From: Fusarium oxysporum f. sp. lycopersici 4287
Lineage: Eukaryota; Ascomycota; Sordariomycetes; Hypocreales; Nectriaceae
Length of the DNA stretch: 64,000 bases
Assembly: GCF_000149955.1 (NCBI RefSeq)
Contig: NC_030988.1
Span: 3,791,351-3,855,350, forward strand
Direction: 5' to 3'
Shown here: piece after piece, positions 20,256 through 31,109 of the stretch
How the letters are laid out: each line of letters opens with the position of its first letter
Position numbering within the stretch: the stretch's first letter is position 1
Notes under the pieces: generated by a model
What the model saw: the letters and a program-made list of their open reading frames with translations, nothing else
Told to the model about the DNA's origin: nothing
Databases searched by the model: none
Position numbers and translations under genes: made by a program

Positions 20256-21694
20256 CAGGCTGGCGATCAATTCAACCATCAACTCAATCTCGTCAATTTT
20301 ATGGAAGTTGAAGTCACGTGCATCAATTCAATCAATCCCATTTGACACTCGCATTGATTGTTTCAATTCCACCTAGATGCTTTCAACGTTGACCATCGGT
20401 TGAAACTGTCGATAATGGCAGTGGTTCAGGGTAGCGCCCAGTCCGTGTAGTCCCATAAGACGCGTCCACAGGACCCCTGCTAGTACTTTTGCCCCGTATT
20501 TTTGATGCACGTGCCAACTGCACCTAGCATTAGGGGTTTATGAACGCGTCTCAGCTGTCGTCGCGCTCTATGACCCTTGCAGGAAGATCATTACCTGCAT
20601 TCCATTCCTTTCCTAACCTTCAAATGACGCCAACGTACCTGTCAAGTGCCAGAGTCCCGACTGCAGCGACCTAGTACTTCACCTAATAACTTGGATGCTT
20701 CGCCAGTCGATTGGAAAGCCTTCCCATGGCACAAGTTTCCGGGTTTCTCGATTTCGGAACGCGTTGGCAGGCACACTTCGTGGGTTTGGCAGCACGGCTT
20801 TGACATTCAAGCCCGCGATTCTCCCACGAGGAGGAAATGGGTTTGCAAGCATTGTCCCCGGAGGGTCAGGTCCAAGGTGACAGACTTCACTGCGGTTGGC
20901 ACACAGAATATCGAGAAACATCTGATCAGGGAGCACAGACTTGTCGACGAGTCCGAGAGGAGGAAGCCACCTGCTCTTTGGAAGGGAAAGCAGGAAAAGA
21001 CACGCCCAAGAAACATTGTGGGAGGAAGAGTACAAACCGCTACCGACTCTTTCGAATTCGAATGAAGAACCCCCATTCAAGCGTTTGAAGGCAATGAGTG
21101 CACTCGAAAGGCACTGAGCTCACAGGACTTCGTCTCTGGTAGGCAGGTGTTCTTGGGAAAGTCCACGGAGTAGGGGCCAAGACGAATATGATCACTGGCT
21201 GTCGAGTGCCGACTCTAGGAACGACAATCTTGTGACAGATCCCATCCAATATTGGTGGGAAAGGCGGAGAGACTACCCTCGATTGTCGCGAATGGTCCTT
21301 GACCTACTATCAATACCGTCTATGTCGGCAGAGTGCGAGCGTTTGTTTAGTGTTGCTGAGCAAATGGTACCACCGCTGCGGACTCGATAGGAATGGCACA
21401 GAGACTGAGGTCATGGGTGCGGAATGGCCTAGTCGACGCGGCTGATAGCTTGATTGATGTGTCAGAAGAGGTTGGAAATAGCGTTATATGGGAGGCAGAG
21501 GAGGATGACCTAGACGCTGGGAAGTGAGCATTGGGGGACTCGACGCGCGTGTGATATTCAACATATTCAATTCAACGCCATCAATTCAATCTGGAGATGC
21601 AGTGGTTCAACTCCACTGGCCAAATGCTGAGTAAGCTTTCAACGCAACGCCACGCGAGGACGAAATTGATGGAATTGAATTGATCGCCAGCCTG
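20256..21694 (+). mobile_element. hAT element 4, internally deleted, TCAATT-rich ends
   Basis: Terminal inverted repeats CAGGCTGGCGATCAATTCAA at 20256-20275 and, inverted, at 21694-21675. Subterminal regions on both sides (20256-20420, 21550-21694) are arrays of TCAATT/AATTGA words. Inside are only the transposase N-terminal BED domain and C-terminal dimerisation block. At 1.4 kb it is less than half the length of the related element 3. No 8-base target duplication was found. Confidence 0.82.
20646..21530 (+). pseudogene. hAT transposase remnants (element 4)
   Basis: 20646-21065 encodes a BED-type domain (FPGFSISERVGRHTSWVWQH, KWVCKHCPRR, EKHLIREH). After a gap, about 21236-21370 encodes the dimerisation block (DPIQYWWERRRDYPRLSRMV, LLSIPSMSAECERLFSVAEQ). 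The catalytic middle is missing, so this is an internally deleted, non-autonomous copy. Confidence 0.82.
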
Positions 21695-22639
21695 GAGTCA
21701 CCTCGGGTACATAAGGCGAAATGCGACAGAATTCAAAGGGCTAGAGAACAAGGCCACGACGCGAAACGAGAAAAGTTCAAGTCGATATGAATATTTCATG
21801 AAAAAAGCAATATAGTGCGGGTCTTAGTTTGCGAGTATCTTCATGCCTGGCCGAATCCGGTGTAATTGAAAATTTGGATTTTGTGTGGGAGGAACGAAAT
21901 TTTGGTTATGCATTAGGTGGTCCTGGATGGTAATGAACAACAATGTCCTCATCCGAGGTTACAGAATAACCCGCTATACTATATTTCAGCTATTACGAAT
22001 GCGGTATCATCTGATTCCCAACCGTCGAGTACCATATTTGCAATCAGGAGATTGTGATCACATGGCGGACGCCATCATAACCAAAGCGCAACTAGTACGA
22101 ATTAACCTATAGTATACATTGGTCACGACTTTTACAACATGGTACCTTTCGATGGAGCTGTTATATAATTCCCCCGAGCTTTTCGAGCAGCTCCTCTCGT
22201 CACTATCTCCTCAGTGCCCACAAGCCTCAATCCCGTACCCCGCCCCATATGACCCTGGTCATGACGACAGTACAAGTGGGGTACGGAAAGTTAGTTCTGT
22301 TGAACAGGCGCTCGGGTCTCACGTGCAAGCAGGGATACTTTAAGATTACAACCGAAATGGTAAAACCTCTAAAGGGGCAGAATTCAACAGAAGACAAGAT
22401 GAATATACCAATCTGGATCAATGGACCGAATACACGTAATGTCTGACAAGTTCAATGAAGCAATTTCGGCCAAAACACCATACAAATTATTTTGAAGTTA
22501 TCAATGAATTCTCCGCCAATTCTAGAAGAGATACATATTATCAACACCTATGATGACAGTAGCTTTATTAAAGAAGATCATAGTCGCTGTATACACCAAA
22601 TGATCCGAACTGGGTAGCTGTTTTTCCGGCCGAAACAGA
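21695..22639. other. Gene-free stretch between hAT 4 and piggyBac relic 2
   Basis: Short open frames only; none recognisable. Confidence 0.4.
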
Positions 22640-23610
22640 CTGTGGCACCAAATTCGAGCTCTTTGTGGATAACCTCTTCTCGTCGTCAGATCTCTTCCGC
22701 AGCCTTCACAAGCATGGCCATGGGGCCACAGGCACGGCTCGCCCTAACTATGGCATCCATAAGGAGCTACAACAAGATAAGAAGGCTGATGGGGAGGGAC
22801 CAAAACCAGCTATCAAGTCAAGGTGATCCTAACCCCTGACAATCAGATATAGCGTCAGACACTTTTTATATGTGAGATCCCTACTGATTTGTCTACGTGC
22901 CATACTTCTAGGTCAAACCGATAGCTTGGAAAGATAGCTGCCTTGTGTTGTTCCTGACTACTGTGTTCACGGGCGACGAGCGAGTTGATCGAAAGAGGAA
23001 GAGGCCGTCTTCTAAGAAGTTAGAAGCCAAGCCGATACAGCTTTTTTCTTTTTCTATTTGGTGACGAAGCTGTCAAAGTGATAAAAGTCCCGACATTTGC
23101 TGCTGCCTACAACGACGAAAAGAATCATTTTGATCGAGGTGACCAGTTGAGATCATATCATGCCTATGATCCTCTCCGCCGCGGCCCTTGGCGGGCACTT
23201 TGTTGGACCTTTCTTCTTGATGTGGTCCTTATTCATAGCTATATTGCTCAACTACAAGGGCCCGGGCCAAATTAGAAGAAGTATACGACAGAAGCAGAGT
23301 GGCGAGCGTGCATTTACAACGCCTTATTCAACACATATCATGAAGAAAGTTAGTCAAGGAAGAGGTATCGCGCAGAGAACGAATCCGACCCTGGAATACA
23401 GCAAAAAGAGTACCTACTTGTTCGCCGGAAGATATGTCGGATTGCTTTGCTTGTCAGGGCTTTCGACAAGGCTAAGTGAGGTCAAAAGGCCAAAAAAGGG
23501 GGCCCTTTGGGGAGGATGGCGGTAATGCAAGAAGGGGGCAGACTGATTATTGGTGTAGCGTGTGCAAGGTTCCTCTTTGTAACAACGGGAATTGCTGGTA
23601 CTTCTATCAT
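22640..23610 (+). pseudogene. piggyBac-like transposase relic 2
   Basis: In successive frames: FELFVDNLFSSSDLFRSLHK, then HGATGTARPNYGIHKEL (22650-22800); IKVPTFAAAYNDEKNHFDRG and DQLRSYHAYDPLRRGPWRAL (23080-23260); and the C-terminal cysteine domain CSVCKVPLCNNGNCWYFYHN (about 23560-23615). The order matches a piggyBac-like protein without its N-terminal half. Several frameshifts make it inactive. Confidence 0.82.
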
Positions 23611-23703
23611 AATAAGAATTAGGTAGGCAATAAAGTACCACTTGTTTGAGGCATTTTAATTGGACCGACCCCGCTGTCAGTACGGGAATTGAGACTTGTG
23701 GGC

Positions 23704-23805
23704 ACTGAGGAGATATACATCTTTATACTGGGGTCCAACTGCAGTATCACTGCTATAGCGATCGCACGCCCCATTATGTAAAATACACAACGTGGCAACT
23801 GTGAC
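23704..23805 (-). repeat. Dispersed copy of the DUF3659-like gene 5' region
   Basis: About 100 bases closely match 62398-62483 (shared CATCTTTATACTGGGG and GATCGCACGCCCCATTAT). On the minus strand it reads CVFYIMGRAIAIAVILQ, as in the gene at 62.5 kb. Confidence 0.75.
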
Positions 23806-23829
23806 ATTCGCTTATCATGCACGTTATAG

Positions 23830-24139
23830 CGTTACACCGGGCGAACGGTAAAGGTGGCGTCCAATAGAATTGCGCGGAGGACGTTTCGACAGCTCACTTT
23901 AAGCCCCCTGGATTTTTCGCTCGAAGGCAGTCCCTTTGTGCTGAAGAAAGAAGTTAAAGGAAGGGTCTCTGGGGTGTGTTAAAATTCTGGGCTCCTTTCA
24001 CTGGTAAGTAGCTTGACAAGTTGGAGAAGAGAGTCGCTAACCTAAAAATCGAGTATATTTAACCCCTCTGGTCCCGCCTGCAGACAATCTTTACTGTAGT
24101 AGTCGACCTACCTCTCCCGCCTCATTAAACCCAGCAAAC
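23830..24139. other. Promoter region of bZIP gene A
   Basis: No gene. The last ~80 bases, CTCCCGCCTCATTAAACCC and around, resemble the leader of bZIP gene B before 43028. Confidence 0.5.
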
Positions 24140-25134
24140 ATGACCCCATCACCTTCAGCAGAGCCTGCCAAGCCTAAGCGAAAGGGTATGTTGCGCTTTC
24201 CCTTTATATATTGTTAGTCTTGCTTCATTGTTCTCATGTCATAGATCTGCGGCAGATTATAGTACATAGAAATAATGCGAGTCGAGTCAATTTACTCCTT
24301 GTGCTAACACAAAATTATTCAGGCACCCGAAGAATTTCTACCCTTACTCCCTCCCAACTCGCCCGAAAGAGAGCCAAAGATCGAGAAGCCCAGAGGGCCA
24401 TCCGTGCCCGCACCAAGGAGCACATCGAGCGGTTGGGCCGCGAGTTAGCGGCGCTCAAGCTGAGCCAAAGCTGCGACCAGACCGTCCAAGAGCTATTGAA
24501 CCGCAATAGGGCGCTCGAGGAAGAGCTGATGCGACTCAAGGAGAATATGAGAGTGCAAATAATCTCATCACTTTACTCGGCTCCAGGTCTGAATTCACCC
24601 CAGCTCTCGTTGCTCGAGAGTTTCTCATCAACGTCGACATTCAACGACAACCTCGGTACTAGTAGCGATGCCATTCCTAGCCCTCGTGGATCAACGTTTC
24701 CTAGCGACTACTACAACTTCCTCCCCGACTACAGCCAACAACACGTCCCCTTATCCAACAACTGCGAATCCTTGGCAAGCACCGTCTCCTGCTCCAGTCC
24801 CTCCAACGTCTCGACCCCATCATCATCAGTTGACTACAACACTGGATATATCTCAATCAGCTTGCTCTCCTCGATCCTTCCCTCCAACCCCAACTCCTCA
24901 AGCATCAGTGTTATGTTTCACAAGGATGTTGTCGAGATGGAGTATAACAACGTGGGCCTTCACAGTATAATCACCCAAGGGCTTCCTCTACCCGACATTA
25001 GCGAGGAAAGTAGTAATACTCAGAGCCTAGACGCCGGATTCCAGCTCAACAATACTTCACTGCAGTCCGGCACTCCCCATTCTCACCGCTACATATCGCA
25101 CCACTGCCACCAGCACTCCGCCTGGAAGATATAG
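24140..25134 (+). CDS. bZIP transcription factor A, 285 aa, one intron, shortened C-terminus
   Basis: Exon 1 is 24140-24185 (MTPSPSAEPAKPKRK), the intron 24186-24322 (GTATGT...GCTAAC...TTCAG) and exon 2 24323-25134. The bZIP domain spans about residues 22-85: basic region ARKRAKDREAQRAIRARTKE, then a leucine zipper (IERLGRELAALKLSQ...). A Ser/Pro/Tyr-rich tail follows. Paralogue B at 43028 has the same structure. Relative to B, copy A ends at a TAG at 25132 where B has a Tyr codon; downstream bases still encode PMYYPQ...SSVH, so A lost its last ~11 residues by a point change. It may still work as a DNA-binding protein. Confidence 0.82.
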
Positions 25135-25862
25135 CCTATGTATTACCCTCAGGCGCAGTCGTCGGTTCACTGAAACTCTTGCCACGGTGGCTCAACCTGT
25201 ATACCCCGCTGATTATGCAGCTGACCTGCCGCCTCGATGAGTTTTGGTCAGCTTCGTCCATAACTGCCGTCGGCAGGGCCAGGCCAAGATCTGCTACATT
25301 TTAAGCTAGACTTGCAGTCTCCGTTTCGAGATAACGACGGCCACGAACAAATTACATGCTCGCCACAGGTTTGACACAATCCTTTGGCCGCTATGGGGTA
25401 GAACGCGTCGCAGGGAGCGCCATCCTTGCGCATAACCCCCGAGACGCCATGCAACCCATATCCACTAATCTTGTATTCGCACATGACCGGCTGCAAATCA
25501 CAAAGTATATTTTTAGGCTTGAAATTTCATTAGCAAGGAATTACGGCCTCTTGTGATAGAGCTCACCGAAACCTAAACCTAAACATTCCTAGTGACGGGT
25601 TGAGTGCTACCGGTGTTTATCGGTGAACGGTGATCGGTGAACGGTGAACTGTTGCTGTTGAAGGGTCGGAGTTGCGACGAAGGCGGCCATCGCTTTTGCT
25701 AACTTGTGATGGAACTCAATCCGTTTGACGGTCGACAGTGAGAGAGAACCTGAAGAGAGAGCCCGAGGCCCCGACGTTACTCCTGTTGAAGATTACAATT
25801 AATCTGAATGATCATGTTGGCAAAAGTCATTTTTCGATGTCATGTTGTTAGACCACGCAGGG
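25135..25862. other. 3' flank of bZIP A, part of a segmental duplication
   Basis: No gene. Short blocks resemble the sequence after bZIP B (44081-44640), for instance TGCCGCCTCGAT, CATTAGCAAG and ATCCGTTTGAC, so the duplication covers at least 0.6 kb downstream of the gene. Confidence 0.6.
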
Positions 25863-26083
25863 ATGCCGAGTGCAGTTAACAACTGATTTGTTATTATTTT
25901 CTCCTTGCAGTCGAAGGACCTTTGAGGCCATATATCTTCGACTAATTCTTCCTAGGACTTGAGTCCTAGACTCCTAGAGTCCTAGATGACAGTCCTACGA
26001 TTTGAATTTTAGGACATCAAGCTTTAGCTTTAATCTTGAACCTTGGTCATGAAGTTGAGGGGGGACGATCAATTCTTTCAACA
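25863..26083 (-). repeat. Diverged solo LTR-like repeat
   Basis: Matches in inverse orientation the solo LTR at 45801-46006 (shared CCTAGGACTTGAGTCCTAGA type core, ATCGAAGGAC/GTCGAAGGAC, GAAGTTGAGGG). It ends TTCAACA. No target duplication is visible. Confidence 0.65.
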
Positions 26084-26181
26084 CTAACCAGCAATACTTT
26101 GCCAATCCTGGATTGCTTACAACACACATCAGTGATAGGAATAACACGCAGTTTCCTTGTGACTTCATTGTAGGTTACCCA

Positions 26182-26354
26182 TGTTGGAAAATCCGGGAAT
26201 CCCCCTTCCCTTCAATATTCAGACGGTTAGTCTGAAAGTCCTAGATACTATCATCTAGAGTAATATGCCCGAGAATAACTCTCAGCTTAATAATGAATAA
26301 CCAAGTTTTACAAAATATATTTTCACCCAGCACTACTGCGCAATATAAACAACA
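26182..26354 (+). repeat. Solo copia LTR with target duplication
   Basis: A 173-bp copy of the LTR seen at 19530-19724, flanked by exact 5-base repeats ACCCA (26177-26181 and 26355-26359). It records a copia insertion followed by LTR-LTR recombination. Confidence 0.92.
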
Positions 26355-26359
26355 ACCCA

Positions 26360-27130
26360 AAGGCTGATTGGTATAAACAGCTACGTTGTGGTTTGACTGA
26401 TTATCTGGAGAAGGACTAACAAGACTACAATCTTCGTATTGGTATGAATGGGCTTTGGATACAATCGGGGCATTATGTATGTCCTTCCTGTAGCGAGTCG
26501 AAGAGAAAGCCCTACACACGACCTGGTCCTTTCTAGAGCCACTTGGCACACCACTCGGCTGCTTTCATGAAATAATCTTGTGTATTCCAAGCAAATGTGG
26601 GCGTTGAGATATACCTTATAAGGGCTATAATGTTGAGAAGCTTTCAGAATAGACCATGTAGAAAAGCCACACATTACTTATTTGATAGCTTATGGTGCAT
26701 GCCCAGCATGAAAAGCAGGTCGGCAGAGAATACCGCGAAGATTATTCTTATAGCCGTCCCGATTGGGAAACTGAAAGGTAGGCATGGGGTGAGAGGACTA
26801 GGAGTACATGGACAAAAGATTGAAGCCATCAATTTAATGGTAGCTGTCTATTGATAGCTTACAGTCCATAGGAGTTTTATTGAGCAAGATTTATCATGAC
26901 AGTATCGGGTAAGGTCTTGACTATATTGTCTATCCATTACGAGTTGTGATAGTCTACACTGCGTAGGATAATACCGTGATCTATATACTCATATACACTA
27001 ATCACGAATCGGTTTAATAGTTAGAAATCATCGTTTCGTTATAATTAGTCGTTTAATACATTGGTCATTGCGGTTTATATCCATACCCTATTATTTATGC
27101 GCAAAGACACTAGCATCTATATGCTCCTTC
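26360..27130. other. AT-rich stretch, no gene seen
   Basis: Only short, unrecognised open frames. Confidence 0.4.
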
Positions 27131-27149
27131 CCTAGGTATTCTCGGGCTC

Positions 27150-27407
27150 ATCCTGCGCGTTACCTTTCTCGGGGCACACCACCTCATGGTGAAGGCTCTC
27201 ATTCTTTACCTCGCGATTCTTCCCATCTTACCGTGGCTGGTTAGCGCTCTCATCAACATTGCTGGTGTTTGGCACGGGAGAAAATGGGCCAGATATCCGT
27301 TCCCGACGCGGATGCTGACTCCCAGTCCCGATTCTACCTATATTAGAAGACTTATGGGCCAGCGACAGCGCCAAGTCACCAGAATCGAAGTACTTTCTAG
27401 CCTGTAG
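27150..27407 (+). pseudogene. Fragment of an integral membrane protein
   Basis: One frame reads a hydrophobic segment (ALILYLAILPILPWLVSALI) followed by a basic cytosolic motif (GVWHGRKWARYPFPTR) and stops at 27407. It looks like the last exon of a multi-pass membrane protein, but the rest cannot be found upstream. The family is not identified. Confidence 0.35.
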
Positions 27408-27419
27408 TCGATATTCAGG

Positions 27420-29740
27420 TCAGCTGGATCCATACCAAACGATACACGGAGCGGGCTATATGCTGCTTGTACATACGTCCAACTGGTGTGGAGAAGATCT
27501 TGGGTTGGTGGTTTTCCGTATATCTCTTCGAGACGCTCTATCCTATTATCATCAAGCTGCCTGGCCTAAGAAACGTATAAATTATTTCGAGTAAAATTTC
27601 GAATGGACGTATCTGCGCACCTTGGAATCTACCTCATCCTAGGATTCCATCTGTAGGTTTTGGGCTGATATCTAAAACTAAAGGGCGGACTAGAGCAAGG
27701 AAATGGAAGGGTTGGTGGTTGATGTGATCAAGGCCGGACGTGTTTCTTAGACCCGTGTGGGGTTTAAAAACATTCTTATAGGGAGACAGCCCTATCCTAT
27801 GTCACCCCTTAGTTCGATTGTGACCGCCTCGTGTCTATCCTTAAATCAGCGAAGATCTGTACCTGGACCTTCACAACTGTCGCAACCATGTCAGTTTACC
27901 ACAACTCCCGCTTCATTGCCATGGGATAAAGTGCGTCATTTTGCCACGATGGCTTTATCTTTCAGTGTTAGTCGTGAGAGCATGTTCACATGCGTACTTC
28001 CAATCTTGGAGAATATCGTTTAAAGCTTCGAGATTTAACACTGAAGCGGATGAAGAGATACGTAGGGTGCAGAATCGAGATCCTCGTATCGTTTCAAGAC
28101 ATTTGGGGAGAGAAGAGAGAGACTTGCATTGCCCTGAATTTAGAAATTTTCCGTTAATAATCCTGGGCGCCTACTAAACTCGGGCAACGCGGGGTAACAT
28201 CGAGTAAGACGCGGTAGAAGGCCAGCGCTCCCGATGCTAGTGGTGACGACATGGGGGGCGGGTCTCATCCGTTCATGGTTTAGGGCTGTTGACAAGCCGA
28301 GGTAATAAGAAAGGTTCAGGCAATGATACAATACCATCATCTATGACATATCTCCTGTCTATGCAGGGTCAGGCTGACCTCATGACCCCTATGTCATGAT
28401 ACCTGACGTCCATTTTCACATGGAGGTTCCCCTCCTGTCAATGCCCCTCACACGTTCGATGAACACCTTGTCGACGGTCTTGGTCGCACTTTGACATCTC
28501 AAAACTTCATCGGGGGCATGCGATGATGAGTCGGATTGAGGCGACTGGCGGCATGGCCGGGGGCGTGGGGAAGCAGACGAACAAGTGGCCCAAGGACGTG
28601 GACAGCGACAATGAGTATTCCAAGAACGAGAAGCCGGCTCAGGATCTTCTCAAAATGAGGACCATGATGCTGGTGAATTCTGCTACGGGTGAGTCCATTA
28701 TTGGATAAGAGCGAGCCGTGATGGTGGAAGGACAGAACTGCCTCGGGCCTTTGAGTGATGTCAGGGGCAAGAAAAGCCATGGCTACATGAAAGAGGCTTT
28801 GGTGTAGACACCAGTGACGGAGGGTATTCTAGTGGCCTAACACCTGCACCCTCAAAGTGAAGTGACAGGTGATTAAACTTTCTTGGGGTGTTTTTGGAAC
28901 AAAGTTCACAAGCCCGCCGACCCTACCCTTGAGAGTTCTTGATCCAGGCTCTGTCTAAGTAGGGGCCATTCTCATACCGGGTGCAGATTAATACTACCCA
29001 GAGACGTTATTATAGGCGAATGAGGATGATGCCGCGAGAAAGTCGATCCAATGAAGATGTGTAGGTGACAGGTTGGGAGTGTGTGTTAGCGTCATTTCGG
29101 GAATGGAACTTGTTTCCATCGCCTTGTCCCTCAAGGTTAGTGAAGTGCAGGTGGGCTAAAATGACAAGAATCACGCCACAGATCTGCCAGATATAACGAA
29201 TACCGACGCCAATCTACCTCGATATTTCAGCCAAATGTATACAAGACCCTTACTCCAAGGCCAACAACCACCCGTACCCCAAACACCAGCGCATCCCCGT
29301 CCAAAAAATACCACCACTGACTAGACCACAGACGTCGAGTTCGTGCCGAGGATACTGGGAAGCACAATCGGCGGGTGTCATGCGCCCGCTCGTCAACGTG
29401 ATGGAGGCAGCGGCGCTCGGCGTACGCAACATGCAATACGGCGACTGGCGCGACGAGCGGGCAGGTCGGTGACACGCTGGGCAGCACCGGCACGGGCGTA
29501 TGAACCAGAGAGTTTGGCTCAACAACGTGGCCGAGGGTGTGCTGAAAGTGGGCGAGTGGAAGGGCCCTAAGGATGAGCTGGAGGGGTGGAAGATGTTCTT
29601 TTCTTGAAATTGAGAGGATGAGGTGAGGGAAACGTTCACTCTATACTGTATATAAATGAACCAAATTAAGCAGCCATGTAATTAGATTTATTGAACCTAG
29701 AATATAATCGAACCACACAATACTTCTAGCCATCTTCAAT
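27420..29740. other. Long gene-poor stretch
   Basis: Contains short open frames at 28523-28708 (+) and 28499-28780 (-, with a membrane-like segment) and a G+C-rich frame near 29330-29470 reading GYWEAQSAGVMRPLVNVMEA before a stop. None has recognisable homology, introns or a convincing start, so no gene is called. It may hold decayed genes. Confidence 0.4.
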
Positions 29741-30307
29741 ATGGTAGCCGTTATTCCTACAGTTGCATCCGACGAGACTGGCAATCACTCGCCGCCAGTC
29801 ACAGACTTGCCACTGGGGCTCACCTTCCTCGCCATTTTCATCCTGGCACTAACATGTCATGTCATGTGGGTTTCTCTACCTCGTAATAACTTTGGTAATA
29901 TATACTGAGGTACATCAAGCTCTTGGCTTCTCACATCCCACGGGCATCCAACACAGGATCCAGTGGCCTCGGACCATGAGACTGTCCAGCGACGACAGTT
30001 TTGAACCGGTGATGCTAGACCAAATTTCCCCTGCACGAACTTATTGGCAGTGGAAGGCCGAAATGAGTGATGTGGTGAACACCGCATCCGGTTTCAATGC
30101 CCGGTGAGCACGCAAGTCTAATACTATGTCAAACCCATTTTCTGACTACTTCTCAGTGCAATTTGTTTGGAGCCAATGGCGGACAAGGATATAATCCGTC
30201 ATTTACAATGCTGTCACGTCTTTCACTCGAGTTGCTTCGGTCAATGGTTCTTTAGGCGCCACGATACCTGTCCTATATGTAAATCACGGATCATGCCGCA
30301 TAGTTAA
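29741..30307 (+). CDS. RING-H2 finger membrane protein 2
   Basis: ATG at 29741. Exon 1 encodes a short N-terminus and a membrane segment (LPLGLTFLAIFILALTCH). An intron follows at about 29866-29920 (GTGGGT donor, exact ends uncertain). Exon 2 ends at 30103, a 53-base intron covers 30104-30156 (GTGAGC...CTTCTCAG), and the last exon is 30157-30307. The RING reads AICLEPMADK, CCHVFHSSC, then HDTCPIC. The first zinc ligand Cys expected before AIC is encoded as CGT (Arg) across the splice junction, whereas the paralogue at 17.4-17.9 kb has TGT there. So zinc site 1 may be impaired. Family role: membrane-anchored ubiquitin ligase. Confidence 0.68.
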
Positions 30308-31100
30308 ACTCTTGAAGGATTGCCCAAGTCTTATACACTTCGGCAATATCAATTGGACCACTCCCACACAATTTGTTACGGCGTGGAATTGTAAGCTCTT
30401 GTGACTTTTCCAGCCCTGTGTCCGGCGTCATTTGTTTGCCTCTTTCCAGAGATGATTTCTTTGGCATGGAGAACAGCGGGACAGTGGGGTTCGATCAAAA
30501 CCATCATGACTCTCGGTCGTCCCGCCCGATAAGTAAGTCAAAGGTCTACCACCTCAACGTGGCCATTCCTCACTACACTTAACCGTTTTAAACCATACCG
30601 TTCCCTAGTTCCCTAATCAATATGGCCATCATCAAGGAGAACATGAACCACTGAGTTGCTCAGGCATCCGTGAAAGGCCACTTACAGCTCGTTTGTAGAG
30701 GAAGGTTAAACTCCTCCCGAACACAGACCAATTCATCTTTCCAGTGAAGCAAGGGCATTATGAATCTATCGAAAACCCAGCCCCAGTTAACTCTGTCTAT
30801 AGATGCTCCCCACCTCAGATTTATGCGATAGGCCAATCAAAGTCATCCATTAAGACTTCCATTAGTGAGCTTACCCCCCAGTAACACGGTCAGACTGGCT
30901 AAAGAGAAAGGAGCTTCTTTAACTTTTACGCCCCGTCCTAGCGACATCAAACCGCGTCAGTGCCAGTTTGTTTACCTCTCAGCGCGTACCATTCCTCATG
31001 GATCGACGCCTAACCCGATGGAATCCAATGACATTATGCTTCCTTCGCCTCCAGCCTCTGCCTTTTCTTTTCTCTGACCACCGAGAAATTTGGCGAGTCA
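30308..31100. other. Intergenic stretch, no gene seen
   Basis: No coding frame recognised; the left end of hAT element 5 should lie here but was not found. Confidence 0.4.
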
Positions 31101-31109
31101 ATTCGAGCT

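Noticed and set aside
19974..20282. Minus-strand 102-residue protein as a novel zinc-finger gene
   Set aside because: Its cysteine tail matches the C-terminal domain of piggyBac-like relic 2, and its N-terminal part reads through the hAT 4 terminal repeat.
24211..24322. Reading the bZIP A start at 24211 through its intron
   Set aside because: Paralogue B shows the same exon 1 (SAEPAKPKRK) and intron borders, so the spliced model from 24140 is preferred.
28499..28780. Minus-strand frame with a membrane-like segment
   Set aside because: No homology, an overlapping plus-strand frame of equal merit, and no intron or promoter signal.
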